DNA of 64,000 nt from DATGMS01 sp035303945 (GTDB lineage Bacteria > Bacteroidota > Bacteroidia > Cytophagales > Cyclobacteriaceae), in assembly GCA_035303945.1 (NCBI GenBank), contig DATGQZ010000007.1, forward strand, positions 1 through 64,000, given 5' to 3'. The position numbers and the translations under genes are program-made. Each line of letters starts with the position of its first letter. Positions within the stretch are counted from its first letter, which is position 1. Positions 1-7,727 of this stretch are shown here, in pieces. The notes beneath the pieces are model-generated. The model did not search any database. It had not been told where the DNA came from and worked only from the letters and a program-made list of their open reading frames with translations.

Positions 1-429
1 CTTTCCGTGGAAGTTTTGGAGGGATTTTAAACTGAGTTCGTAGCTAGAGGCCGTTCTGATTTGGTCATTCTGCTGCAATCTATTAATTGCCAATGCATAG
101 TAGTAGGACACCTCAATAGAGTTTCCTTTGTCTATTCCATAAAGCTGTTGTTCAAATTTATCCAGTGTAAAAGGAGATAGGCGTCGAGCCATTTCGTTGG
201 CCTTGAATTCCAAATTTTGCAATTGAAGACGTAGGTCTTTATGCTCCTTTCTGGGCTTCTTAGCTTCCCAAACTTTGTTGAATTCTGATTTAGAAAATTC
301 GAAGACAGTTGGATAATATTTCTGGGTCTTTGGAGAGTTCGTAAAGACTCGAAGCTTCACCGGATACTTTCCGCTGTTTTTTGCTCTCCGTGTGTCGAGG
401 ACAATTGTAATTACGCATGAATTTGCCAT
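1..429 (-). CDS. Tyrosine recombinase/integrase, N-terminal part (cut by left edge)
   Basis: The minus strand is open from an ATG at 427-429 to the window edge, giving 143 codons with no stop. The first ~60 residues (start MANSCVITIVLDTRRAKNSG, then KYPVKLRVF) look like the arm-type DNA-binding strand region of Bacteroidetes integrases. The following charged helical stretch looks like the SAM-like core-binding domain. The catalytic domain with R-H-R-Y residues would lie left of the window, so activity cannot be judged. The gene points away from the tRNA-Asn fragment at 599-645, the usual position of an integrase at the end of a tRNA-integrated element. Family-level identification is by recognition only. 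Confidence 0.8.
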   Translation of the reverse strand, partial: MANSCVITIVLDTRRAKNSGKYPVKLRVFTNSPKTQKYYPTVFEFSKSEFNKVWEAKKPRKEHKDLRLQLQNLEFKANEMARRLSPFTLDKFEQQLYGIDKGNSIEVSYYYALAINRLQQNDQIRTASSYELSLKSLQNFHGK

Positions 430-467
430 ATCCTATAGGGTTTTATGCCGTACGTTGGCGGTTGGTC

Positions 468-509
468 ATTTGCATACTATTTGCATACTCTTCTTGTCAA
501 ACTGCATAC
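468..509. repeat. Tandem ATTTGCATACT repeat with a third phased GCATAC
   Basis: The 11-base unit ATTTGCATACT occurs twice head to tail at 468-478 and 479-489, and GCATAC recurs at 504-509. The three GCATAC cores start at 472, 483 and 504, so they are spaced 11 and 21 bases apart, close to one and two helical turns. They lie between the integrase start (429) and the tRNA-derived att fragment (599). This is a typical place for arm-type recombinase sites or an operator controlling the integrase. The role is inferred. Confidence 0.45.
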
Positions 510-598
510 AATGTAATAAGAACCCATAAAAATTTCAACCCTATAATATTGTAAATCAATATATTAGTAAATACCTGTAAAAATCAGCAAATAAAATT

Positions 599-645
599 TC
601 TGACTGTTAATCAGAGGGTCCTTGGTTCGAGCCCAAGAGGAGGAG
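599..645 (+). other. 3' half of tRNA-Asn(GTT), likely element attachment site
   Basis: The stretch begins with the anticodon arm TCTGA-CTGTTAA-TCAGA (anticodon GTT). It continues with a variable region, a T arm CTTGG-TTCGAGC-CCAAG, and an acceptor 3' strand AGGAGGA plus discriminator. The D arm and the 5' acceptor strand are missing: the bases before 599 are AT-rich and cannot pair. It is therefore a tRNA-Asn fragment, not a working gene. With an integrase alongside, it is best read as the right-hand att site left by integration into tRNA-Asn. The intact tRNA should lie at the far left end of the element. Confidence 0.75.
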
Positions 646-658
646 GAGCTGATAATCA

Positions 659-695
659 GCCACTTATGATGAGAAATCGTAAGTGGCTTTTTTTT
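659..695 (+). terminator. Rho-independent terminator behind the tRNA-Asn fragment
   Basis: GCCACTTA (659-666) pairs with TAAGTGGC (680-687) and is followed by a run of eight T. It sits 14 bases after the tRNA-Asn 3' fragment, so it was probably the terminator of the intact tRNA gene before integration. Confidence 0.75.
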
Positions 696-755
696 AATTG
701 CATGATTGAGCCTTTTAAATTTTAGCCCATTCCAAAACATCCTTATTACAACAAC

Positions 756-785
756 AAAGCCCGTAGGAGGGTCCTACGGGCTTTT
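756..785. terminator. Stem-loop terminator downstream of the FKBP gene
   Basis: AAAGCCCGTAGGA and TCCTACGGGCTTTT form a perfect stem around a three-base loop, five bases beyond the stop of the minus-strand FKBP gene. A T tract is present on the plus side and a shorter one on the minus side, so it may act in both directions. Confidence 0.7.
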
Positions 786-789
786 GTTA

Positions 790-1302
790 TCAATGGTGGT
801 GAACGCCTGGGCCATGTACATGGCCATGATCGACTTCCTCTGGTTCAGCATCTCTAATAGAGACAACTTCTCCGGTGAAATACAGGTCGTATCCTGCCAG
901 CGGCGAGTTAAAATCCATATGAACGCCCTTATAATCGACCTTTAGAACTTCTCCTCTAAGCTGATTTCCTCTATCGTCTTTCATGGGAATTACATTTCCC
1001 ACCCTAAGGATATCCTTGTTTTTCTTACCTTCTTCTTTAAATGCAGATTTAGGAACAATTACCTTTCTGCTTTCATCATAGTCACCATAGCCATTCTCAT
1101 AGTCGATAAAAACTTCGAACTTATCTCCCACTTCTTTACCTGCAATCACTTCTTCCAGCTTGGGAAGGACATTGCCTGCACCAAAAAGAAAATAAAAAGG
1201 CTCGTCTTTGGTGACGGTCTCTCTCCATTCCTTACCATTTTCCCCATCATCGACATGCAGTTCATAGGCAACTGCTACTACTTTGTTGTTTTCTGCTTTC
1301 AT
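790..1302 (-). CDS. FKBP-type peptidyl-prolyl isomerase, SlyD-like
   Basis: This 170-residue protein is expected to catalyse cis-trans isomerisation of prolyl bonds and to assist folding in the cytoplasm; no signal peptide is visible. The FKBP core shows GAGNVLPKLEEVIAGKEVGD near residues 41-60. A middle segment of about 60 residues matches the insert-in-flap arrangement of SlyD. The C-terminus is histidine-rich (HGHVHGPGVHHH, residues 159-170), as in metal-binding SlyD tails. Length and domain order fit SlyD-type FKBPs. It appears to be a single gene with its own terminator. Nickel or other metal handling is an inference from the tail only. Confidence 0.88.
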   Translation of the reverse strand: MKAENNKVVAVAYELHVDDGENGKEWRETVTKDEPFYFLFGAGNVLPKLEEVIAGKEVGDKFEVFIDYENGYGDYDESRKVIVPKSAFKEEGKKNKDILRVGNVIPMKDDRGNQLRGEVLKVDYKGVHMDFNSPLAGYDLYFTGEVVSIRDAEPEEVDHGHVHGPGVHHH

Positions 1303-1413
1303 TGTTCAAATCGTTAAGGCCAGGCTCATTATGCCTGGAGATGCTGCCAAAGTTAGCAAGAACTTGGGAAAGGAGGAACACCAAAATACATCTACCTTGA
1401 AGGTACAATACGC

Positions 1414-2820
1414 TCAGCTCTTCCAAGGACCGGTAATAGCTACGGTTATACCTGCTCCCTGCAAGTTGACAAAATACGTTTTGCCCGATGCTGAAAACAC
1501 GCCACCCGCCAACTCCGACTCGTAGCCGACATTCTCCGCCAGCTTGTAATATTCCCCCTCAGGTGTTATTCCCACGAGAAAAGGGTGCTTATCATCTTCG
1601 CAAAGCACCACGTCACCCCATGGGGCCACTGCAAGGTTATCGCAATTCTTTAGGATTTCCTTATCATTGGGTTCCGCAAACAGTTCCAGTTTACCTGGAT
1701 TGTGCTTTTCTCCAGCCTTGCCTTCTTCGTCACTAGGCATGTAGCGAAACACCTGCCCTGCCCCTATTTTGCCTCCATTGGTACAGGCAAAATACAGTTC
1801 CTTTTCACCAAACCATATCCCTTCTCCTCGGGCAAATACAGCCGCACCTTTGTCGAAACCTTGATAGCGGAGATCATCTTCCGGAGACTCCACATTTTCT
1901 ATATCGATCCAGGTGACAGCGACCGATTCATTGACTGGAAAGGATGGTCCCTCGTTGTCTTTCCAGTTTCTAGTGTCCCTGCCTTTTTCTGCAGCAATGG
2001 CCAAAGCCTGCAGCTTACCTCCCTTTAATAGCTGCCCCGGCGTATGAGGAATATAACGGTAAAAAATACCATCGCCCCGATCCTCTGTAAGGTAAACGAT
2101 TCCTGACGCTGGATCTACGGCTACCGCTTCATGATTGAACCTTCCCATGGCCTTAATGGGAATCGGCTTCGCAAGAACTGTTTCTTCTGTGGCTGGCACT
2201 TCAAACACATAGCCATGATCTTTTTCGGCTGTGCCATCGTAGGCACCTACCCTTACCGTGCTTTCCTCACAGGTTAGCCAGGAATTCCACGGTGTAATAC
2301 CTCCAGCACAGTTTCTAACCGTACCCACCAAGCTCATAAACTGCTTTTCAAGTTCGCCTGTGCTTTCATTGTAGATAAATGTGGAAGTTCCTCCCAGTGC
2401 TGGCCTCTCCCCTTTTCCATAATCATAAAAGTGTTTAGGATCCACCTTTGAAAGCAGTTCGTAGTTAGGTCCAAATCCGCTTTGTTCCAGTGCGTCGGGA
2501 TGATTTTCATGATTTCGCACCACAATAGCCCTTCCATTCTTCCCTTGAAATGCCCCCATACCATCAGCCAGTCCCGGCAACAACAGCCCATCTGCCATCT
2601 TATCACCTCGCTGGGAAAGAATTTTATAACTGAATCCTTTTGGCAAATTGAGGATGCCTTTGGGATCTTTCATTAAAGGCCCATATCCTGCTGTTTCTTT
2701 TAATCTTCCGCTAGCTGCAGCAGGATGAACAAACTGGTACAACCCCATGAATCCTAAAGTGGCAATGCCTGTGGATTGAATAAACCTTCTTCTGGATAGG
2801 GCGGAGGGAAAGTGATTCAT
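1414..2820 (-). CDS. Tat-exported PhoX/DUF839-family phosphatase-like protein
   Basis: The 468-residue product starts with a twin-arginine signal: SRRRFIQ at residues 9-15, then a hydrophobic stretch ending in AAAS. It would fold in the cytoplasm before export. The body resembles DUF839/PhoX, a calcium- and iron-dependent phosphatase family with a beta-propeller fold. Typical pieces are the VVRNHE stretch in the N-terminal third and VAPWGDVVLCED near the C-terminus. It is shorter than well-studied PhoX enzymes, so the substrate is uncertain. The next gene upstream on the same strand (2839-3579) ends 18 bases before this start, so the two are probably co-transcribed. Confidence 0.82.
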   Translation of the reverse strand: MNHFPSALSRRRFIQSTGIATLGFMGLYQFVHPAAASGRLKETAGYGPLMKDPKGILNLPKGFSYKILSQRGDKMADGLLLPGLADGMGAFQGKNGRAIVVRNHENHPDALEQSGFGPNYELLSKVDPKHFYDYGKGERPALGGTSTFIYNESTGELEKQFMSLVGTVRNCAGGITPWNSWLTCEESTVRVGAYDGTAEKDHGYVFEVPATEETVLAKPIPIKAMGRFNHEAVAVDPASGIVYLTEDRGDGIFYRYIPHTPGQLLKGGKLQALAIAAEKGRDTRNWKDNEGPSFPVNESVAVTWIDIENVESPEDDLRYQGFDKGAAVFARGEGIWFGEKELYFACTNGGKIGAGQVFRYMPSDEEGKAGEKHNPGKLELFAEPNDKEILKNCDNLAVAPWGDVVLCEDDKHPFLVGITPEGEYYKLAENVGYESELAGGVFSASGKTYFVNLQGAGITVAITGPWKS

Positions 2821-2838
2821 AGTTATTAGTGTTATCGG

Positions 2839-3579
2839 TTATTTATTGGGTTTGTAAGCCTCTGTATATTTGGACCAAATTTCATAGATAGGGGCACCGG
2901 TGGAGCTTTTGCCACTATGATGCCACTGCCCGTCCTTCACTTCAAAATTGAATTGTAAGGTAGCTCCTACCCTGCTGTCATCCCGTGAGAAGAATGTTAT
3001 GTTTTCTTTATATATACCGTTTTCAGCACTGTAAGTACCCCCTCCGGTACCGCTAAATTCTTTCGTCTCAGAATTAAAAGCTATCCACTGAAACCTACCT
3101 CCGCCTAAGATCTTAACGGTACGACGAGCTCCAGGGGTCATGGTACTCATTTTATCATCGACTTTTCTCCCTGTAATCACCCAATTTCCCGTTAAAGCAT
3201 CCTTGCTGTCTGAAACTTTTTCCCACACCTCTAATGCACGCTGTCCGCCGGGCTGAGAGATGATAATTTTATTACCTTGTATGTTCAAATTGTATGATTT
3301 CTTTGTTCCCACTTCATCGGGGCTAAACGTATTAAAATCTAATGCCTCGGTATATTGGTTACCATTCAGGCTATACTCCCCCCCGACAGTGCCGAGAAAT
3401 TTATTCCCTTCAATCGATTTTGCACCATAAGCAAAATAGCCGTCTTGGTAAATTTTTATGTACTCTTCTTTAACCACGGGTTCACCGTTTTTTTCAGTTA
3501 GTTTCCAAGATCCCTCCAGATCCTGGGCATTTACCGCTACAGCTAGCATGAGCAGTCCGATGATGAGTAGATTTTTCAT
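2839..3579 (-). CDS. Secreted protein with two lipocalin-like repeats, function unknown
   Basis: The 246-residue product carries a Sec signal peptide (MKNLLIIGLLMLAVAVNAQ, cleavage likely after NAQ). The mature part contains two related halves. Each opens with a GSW/GNW motif (LEGSWKLTEKNGEP and LTGNWVITGRKVDD) and carries a GG.Y turn (TVGGEYSLNG and GTGGGTYSAENG). This suggests a tandem duplication of a small beta-rich domain, similar to lipocalin-like domains of Bacteroidetes secreted proteins. No catalytic residues can be named. It is the first gene of a probable two-gene unit with the PhoX-like gene. Confidence 0.6.
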   Translation of the reverse strand: MKNLLIIGLLMLAVAVNAQDLEGSWKLTEKNGEPVVKEEYIKIYQDGYFAYGAKSIEGNKFLGTVGGEYSLNGNQYTEALDFNTFSPDEVGTKKSYNLNIQGNKIIISQPGGQRALEVWEKVSDSKDALTGNWVITGRKVDDKMSTMTPGARRTVKILGGGRFQWIAFNSETKEFSGTGGGTYSAENGIYKENITFFSRDDSRVGATLQFNFEVKDGQWHHSGKSSTGAPIYEIWSKYTEAYKPNK

Positions 3580-3728
3580 AATTTTAGGGATTTAGTTTAA
3601 TTGACTAAGATAATCATTAAAATACTGAAACGAACACAGGCGCAAAGGGTTATTGGTATGGTTTTTATCTGTGGATGTAAAAAGAAATAAAAGCTGACAG
3701 ATTAGTTGATGTTGGCTTGTGAAATAAT

Positions 3729-4334
3729 ATGAAGCACTTTCTTATTGCTGCCTCTCTCTTGCTTTTGACATCATCTGCCATGGCACAAAGCTACGGGACT
3801 TCCTTAGGGCTTCGGTTCGGAAACCAGCGGGATTTTCGAACAGTCGGTATCAGTGGCAAACATCGGATCAACAAAGGATGGACGGTGGAGGGAATACTCC
3901 AATCCGACTTCGCCTATAACACCACATTTCATGCTTTGGTCGAGCGGCATGAACGGCTGATCTCCAAACGTTTTAACTATTATTATGGCACTGGGATCTC
4001 CTTTGGCCAAGAAGCCAGCATTTTTAAAGATCAGACTACCAAAGAAATCGTCTCTACCTATGGCAACAAAACGATGGGGCTGGATCTGATCCTCGGCATT
4101 GAACTAACACTTTTAAAAGCTAATGTTTCGATCGATTACAAACCAAACATCAACCTGTTTGGTCGTAATCCTTGGTATGCTGGGCAAGTAGGCATTTCCG
4201 CTCGGTCTGTGCTGGTAAAAGGTTCGACGCAAAACAAGAACAGGAGAAAAAGAAACCGGGAGAGAAAACGCGGCAAGCAGGAAGATCACTCTTTTTTCAA
4301 AAACATCATCAGAGATGTGAAAGAAGTTTTCTAA
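3729..4334 (+). CDS. Outer-membrane beta-barrel-like protein, function unknown
   Basis: This 201-residue product has a clear Sec signal peptide (MKHFLIAASLLLLTSSAMAQ). Alternating strands rich in Tyr, Phe and Gly follow, typical of a small porin-like barrel. The last ~35 residues are unusual: a run of Lys, Arg and Asn followed by HSFFKNIIRDVKEVF, a basic tail with an amphipathic end. It is a single gene running towards the tRNA-Leu terminator on the opposite strand. I do not recognise a specific family. Confidence 0.55.
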   Translation: MKHFLIAASLLLLTSSAMAQSYGTSLGLRFGNQRDFRTVGISGKHRINKGWTVEGILQSDFAYNTTFHALVERHERLISKRFNYYYGTGISFGQEASIFKDQTTKEIVSTYGNKTMGLDLILGIELTLLKANVSIDYKPNINLFGRNPWYAGQVGISARSVLVKGSTQNKNRRKRNRERKRGKQEDHSFFKNIIRDVKEVF

Positions 4335-4362
4335 AACCTAAAAATGACCGTTGGATTTAAAT

Positions 4363-4386
4363 ATAAAAGCTCCTAGTAAAGGAGCT
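4363..4386 (-). terminator. Terminator of tRNA-Leu
   Basis: On the minus strand AGCTCCT-TTACT-AGGAGCT is followed by TTTATATTT. The stem begins right after the tRNA 3' end. It could also stop transcription from the convergent gene ending at 4334. Confidence 0.65.
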
Positions 4387-4473
4387 TGGTGCCCGGAGAG
4401 AGACTCGAACTCTCAAGGGATTACTCCCAACGGCTTCTGAGACCGCAACGTTTACCAATTTCGCCACCCGGGC
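4387..4473 (-). tRNA. tRNA-Leu(CAG)
   Basis: The minus strand reads as an 87-base tRNA with a long variable arm. The acceptor 5' strand GCCCGGG pairs with TCCGGGC (one G-U). The D region contains GGCGAAATTGGTAAACG. The anticodon arm is GCGGT-CTCAGAA-GCCGT (anticodon CAG), and the T arm carries the loop TTCGAGT. The long variable arm and the anticodon together give leucine. The 3' end reads A-CCA, so CCA appears to be encoded. The first A of the terminator follows at once. Confidence 0.93.
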
Positions 4474-4621
4474 AAGGGGGATTGGAGCACAAATATATTA
4501 CATGGAATTTAGATGTGATGCTTTTGGAAAAAGATTTTTTTCGCAATAGCATTTTTAATGTTGAAGCTAAGACTAAAGCGGGAAAGCCGTATCTTAGCCA
4601 TTTCAGATAAATGCTGTTGTT

Positions 4622-5710
4622 ATGCGACTTGCCTTCCTATTCTTCGTATTCCTAGTTATTGCCCAATCTGAGGCTGCACCAGAACGACCCGTTAAGATTG
4701 GCGTGGTAGGACTTACCCATTCGCACGTGCACTGGATTTTCGGAAGAGAAGATCGCAAGGATATAGATATCACAGGAATAGTAGAGCCTGACCTGGAACT
4801 TGCCAAGCGTTTTGCAGAGCAGTATAATTTCCCCATGTCCATGGTTTATCCGTCGATGCAAGCCATGATACAGGCTGTGGAAGTGGATGCTGTAACAGCT
4901 TTTGGATCAATCTATGAACATCTGGAAGTGGTTCGAACCTTTGCTCCCCTAGGCATTCATGTAATGGTAGAAAAACCCCTAGCTGTCAGTGTAGCCCACG
5001 CCAAGGAGATGGAATTGCTGGCCAATAAGTACGGTATCCATCTATTGACCAATTACGAAACCACCTGGTATGCGTCCAATCAAGAAGCTTATAGATTGCT
5101 ACATGAAGAGAAAGCGCTGGGAGAGGTGCGTAAAGTGGTGGTACATGACGGCCATGAGGGGCCTATGGAGATTGGGGTTAACCAAGAATTTTTGGAATGG
5201 CTCACCGACCCGGTAGGTAATGGTGGCGGAGCTGTGATAGACTTTGGATGCTACGGCGCAAATTTACTTACCTGGCTCATGAATGGTGAAAAGCCAACCG
5301 CTGTCACCGCGGTGCTTCAGCAATTTAAGCCTGATATTTATCCAAAAGTGGATGATGAGGCAACCATAATCCTTCATTATCCCAAGACGCAGGGAATCAT
5401 TCAAGCTTCTTGGAATTGGCCCTTTAGCCGTAAAGACATGGAAGTGTATGGCCAACATGGTTATGTCATTGCAGCCGACAATTTGACCGTCAGGTCTAGG
5501 TTGCAGGGCGATAATAAAGAACAAAGTCTTCGGTTGACACCCCGGCTTGCTCCCTATGACGACCCTTTTTCCTTTTTTGCCGCAGTGGTAAGAGGCAAAA
5601 TAAAGATCGGTTCAAAAGACCTTTCTTCTTTGGAAAACAATGTGACTGTAGTAGAAATTCTCGAAGCAGCCAAAAAAAGCGCTGAAACGGGAAAGACGGT
5701 TTTGTTTTAG
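4622..5710 (+). CDS. Exported Gfo/Idh/MocA-family oxidoreductase-like protein
   Basis: The 362-residue product has a Sec signal peptide (MRLAFLFFVFLVIAQSEAA) followed by a Gfo/Idh/MocA fold. The EKP motif that places the catalytic lysine is present at residues 117-119 (VEKPLAVS), and the C-terminal domain contains the GGGAVIDFGCYGA stretch common to the family. The nucleotide-binding loop is atypical: IGVVGLTHSHVHW (residues 26-38) in place of the usual GxGxxG. Known members oxidise sugars or act as glycosidases with tightly bound NAD, and several are exported. The substrate is unknown. The gene stands alone between the tRNA-Leu and the sigma-factor operon. Confidence 0.8.
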   Translation: MRLAFLFFVFLVIAQSEAAPERPVKIGVVGLTHSHVHWIFGREDRKDIDITGIVEPDLELAKRFAEQYNFPMSMVYPSMQAMIQAVEVDAVTAFGSIYEHLEVVRTFAPLGIHVMVEKPLAVSVAHAKEMELLANKYGIHLLTNYETTWYASNQEAYRLLHEEKALGEVRKVVVHDGHEGPMEIGVNQEFLEWLTDPVGNGGGAVIDFGCYGANLLTWLMNGEKPTAVTAVLQQFKPDIYPKVDDEATIILHYPKTQGIIQASWNWPFSRKDMEVYGQHGYVIAADNLTVRSRLQGDNKEQSLRLTPRLAPYDDPFSFFAAVVRGKIKIGSKDLSSLENNVTVVEILEAAKKSAETGKTVLF

Positions 5711-5827
5711 GTAAAGCCTGTCTGGAACCCCTTAGTTTTTTTTTCAGCATACCATTGTTCTATTTTTTAAAAGGACGCGGTAGTACAATGCTCCTCATAC
5801 TTTTTCAATGTTAAACACTGAAAATCA

Positions 5828-5953
5828 ATGAATTTCATTAAAATCACAAAGACGACGCAACCCTTTTTGCTCCTTGCTTGTATAGGCTCATGCAATCCCG
5901 GATTCAGTGGAACAAAAACCGACTTCCAAAATTCTACAAGGCATTTTACATAA
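5828..5953 (+). CDS. Possible 41-residue lipoprotein-leader ORF overlapping the sigma gene
   Basis: An ATG at 5828 opens a 41-codon frame. Its N-terminus looks like a lipoprotein signal: positive start MNFIKITK, hydrophobic FLLLACIG, then a Cys (SCNPGFS). It ends at TAA 5951-5953, 47 bases inside the ECF sigma frame, which starts at GTG 5907. It may be a real small lipoprotein, a leader whose translation feeds the GTG-started sigma gene, or the remnant of a truncated lipoprotein gene. No known family is recognised. Confidence 0.35.
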   Translation: MNFIKITKTTQPFLLLACIGSCNPGFSGTKTDFQNSTRHFT

Positions 5954-6467
5954 CGACAGGAAATGCCAGGAACTGTTGTACAAGCAATTCTACAGTTACG
6001 GAATGAGCGTGTCGCTCCGCTATACGAATCACCGGGATGACGCAGTAGAGGTGCTGAACGACGGATTTATGAAGGTATTTGCCCACATCCACCAATACCA
6101 ACCTGAGAAAAGCTTTACTTCTTGGTTCAGAAGAATATTAATTAATACGGCCATTAATTACCATAAAAAAAACATTAAACACAGCCATCTGGAACTTGAA
6201 GATCTCTCCCTGACGCCAATTACCGAACCCAGCGCTTTTGACGAGTTAAGTTATCAAGAGATGATTCTGTTGATCCAGGCGCTTCCTTTGGCTTACCGGA
6301 CCGTCTTTAACTTGTATGTGATAGAGGGATTTTCCCACGAAGAAATTGCCAATATGCTGCATATTTCAATTGGAACTTCCAAGTCCAACCTGTCCAGGGC
6401 CAGGGCGCACCTGAAAACCCGTTTAGTCCAACAAATTAAGGAAGGAGCAACGAGACATGAACGATAA
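5907..6467 (+). CDS. ECF RNA polymerase sigma factor
   Basis: This 186-residue sigma-70 family regulator should direct RNA polymerase to a small set of promoters. Region 2 (about residues 22-90) includes the helix DDAVEVLNDGFMKVFAHIHQ and the aromatic motif SWFRRILINTAINY. Region 4 (about 122-170) has the helix-turn-helix FSHEEIANMLHISIGTSKSN. Regions 1 and 3 are absent, as expected for ECF factors. The start is GTG; an in-frame stop at 5883-5885 excludes longer forms and there is no ATG in between. The frame overlaps the next gene by 11 bases, so the downstream membrane protein is probably its partner. Confidence 0.9.
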   Translation: MEQKPTSKILQGILHNDRKCQELLYKQFYSYGMSVSLRYTNHRDDAVEVLNDGFMKVFAHIHQYQPEKSFTSWFRRILINTAINYHKKNIKHSHLELEDLSLTPITEPSAFDELSYQEMILLIQALPLAYRTVFNLYVIEGFSHEEIANMLHISIGTSKSNLSRARAHLKTRLVQQIKEGATRHER

Positions 6468-7686
6468 GGAACTGGACGACTTCTTTCGCAAACGCTCGGA
6501 AAATCCGGAGATTGCCTATCAAGGAGAGGATTGGGAGAAACTTAAAAGGAAGTTGGATGGATCTTCTTCCAGCCCCAATCCTAAGGGATCTGGAAATTCC
6601 AAAGGCTGGTGGACCATGTTGTTGGGAATTGCCTTCGTCATTGGGCTGGGTTTGGGATGGAGCTACTGGCCATCAGACAGCTTCAATTTAAAAACTGTGG
6701 CGGAGGGGCGGACGGCTGATAATTCAGGCAACAACAGCCAACCCTCCAGGTCTGATAGCGATGTTGGTAACGACAGGGCGCCGACGAGCCACTCTGCTGG
6801 AGGTATTTCTGACATTTCAAGAAACTCCGCTCAGGAGCAGGAAGGAGTGATGCTGCAGCAAGAAAGTACTGCAGATGGTAAAGAAACTCGTCAAAATTAT
6901 TTGAAATCAAAGAGAGGTCCTGTTTCGACTATTGCTCAACGGAGTTCAATGCCTCTTCCTTCAGCAACAAACAGGGTTGAAGCAATTCAATCCGATCTTC
7001 TAACAACTCTGGATTATGAGCGAATGGCCATCGAATTAGATCTTCTTTTTGCAAAAGGCCAAACGGCAACCATGGAAGAGCCTAGGGCTGGAAAGAAGAA
7101 AGCAGGAGTCCGTAGGTTCTACACCAGTCTTACATTAGCTCCCGATGTCTCGGCCCTCAAGATCAAAGACATACAGGGCGTGGGAAATAGCATTGGGATC
7201 AATGTGGAGTATTTCTTCCATCCCAATTTAAGTATTAACGCAGGTGGGCTTTATGTATTTAAGACGTATCAGGCTGGAGACGCATATTCGACAGGCTATG
7301 TGCCCGCACCAAGTCATGTCAATGGCAATTGTTGGGTGCTGGACCTGCCTTTGAATATCCGCTATTACATAATCAACAATGACTTGAGCAGGTGGTATGT
7401 CAACACGGGTCTTTCCTCCTACCTCATGCTTACAGAGAAATACGATCTTGAATATAAGTCTTACAACTACAGTGGGAGCACCTATGGGAATCGCCTAGAG
7501 GTGCACCATAAAAACAAGCATTACCTGAACATTGTCAACCTAGGAATAGGCTTTGAAAGGGTTCTTACAGATAGATTGTCGCTACAGGTTGAGCCGTATA
7601 TCAAGCTCCCCCTCCAGGGAATTGGGGAAGGAGACATCAGTCTTAAAAGTGCTGGGGCATTTATAGGATTAAAGTACGGCTGGTAA
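6457..7686 (+). CDS. Membrane-anchored protein with C-terminal beta-barrel domain, putative anti-sigma partner
   Basis: The 409-residue product has three parts. A ~50-residue charged head contains DWEKLKRKLDG, resembling N-termini of Bacteroidetes proteins encoded next to ECF sigma factors. One hydrophobic helix follows (residues 51-71, start WWTMLLGIAFVIGLGLGWSY). Then come a Ser/Asn/Gln-rich linker of ~140 residues and a C-terminal ~190-residue barrel-like domain with strands such as INVEYFFHPNLSINAGGLYVF. There is no Sec signal. If the predictions hold, one chain would connect the cytoplasm to the outer membrane. The gene overlaps the sigma gene by 11 bases, which suggests translational coupling and a regulatory role; this is an inference. 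Confidence 0.7.
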   Translation: MNDKELDDFFRKRSENPEIAYQGEDWEKLKRKLDGSSSSPNPKGSGNSKGWWTMLLGIAFVIGLGLGWSYWPSDSFNLKTVAEGRTADNSGNNSQPSRSDSDVGNDRAPTSHSAGGISDISRNSAQEQEGVMLQQESTADGKETRQNYLKSKRGPVSTIAQRSSMPLPSATNRVEAIQSDLLTTLDYERMAIELDLLFAKGQTATMEEPRAGKKKAGVRRFYTSLTLAPDVSALKIKDIQGVGNSIGINVEYFFHPNLSINAGGLYVFKTYQAGDAYSTGYVPAPSHVNGNCWVLDLPLNIRYYIINNDLSRWYVNTGLSSYLMLTEKYDLEYKSYNYSGSTYGNRLEVHHKNKHYLNIVNLGIGFERVLTDRLSLQVEPYIKLPLQGIGEGDISLKSAGAFIGLKYGW

Positions 7687-7727
7687 TTTATTCTTATTCA
7701 CCATCATTTACTTCAAACCATTGCACC

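Noticed and set aside
1702..2028. Plus-strand frames inside the PhoX-like gene and similar long antisense frames elsewhere
   Set aside because: They lie fully inside well-supported genes and show no family features; they are antisense shadows.
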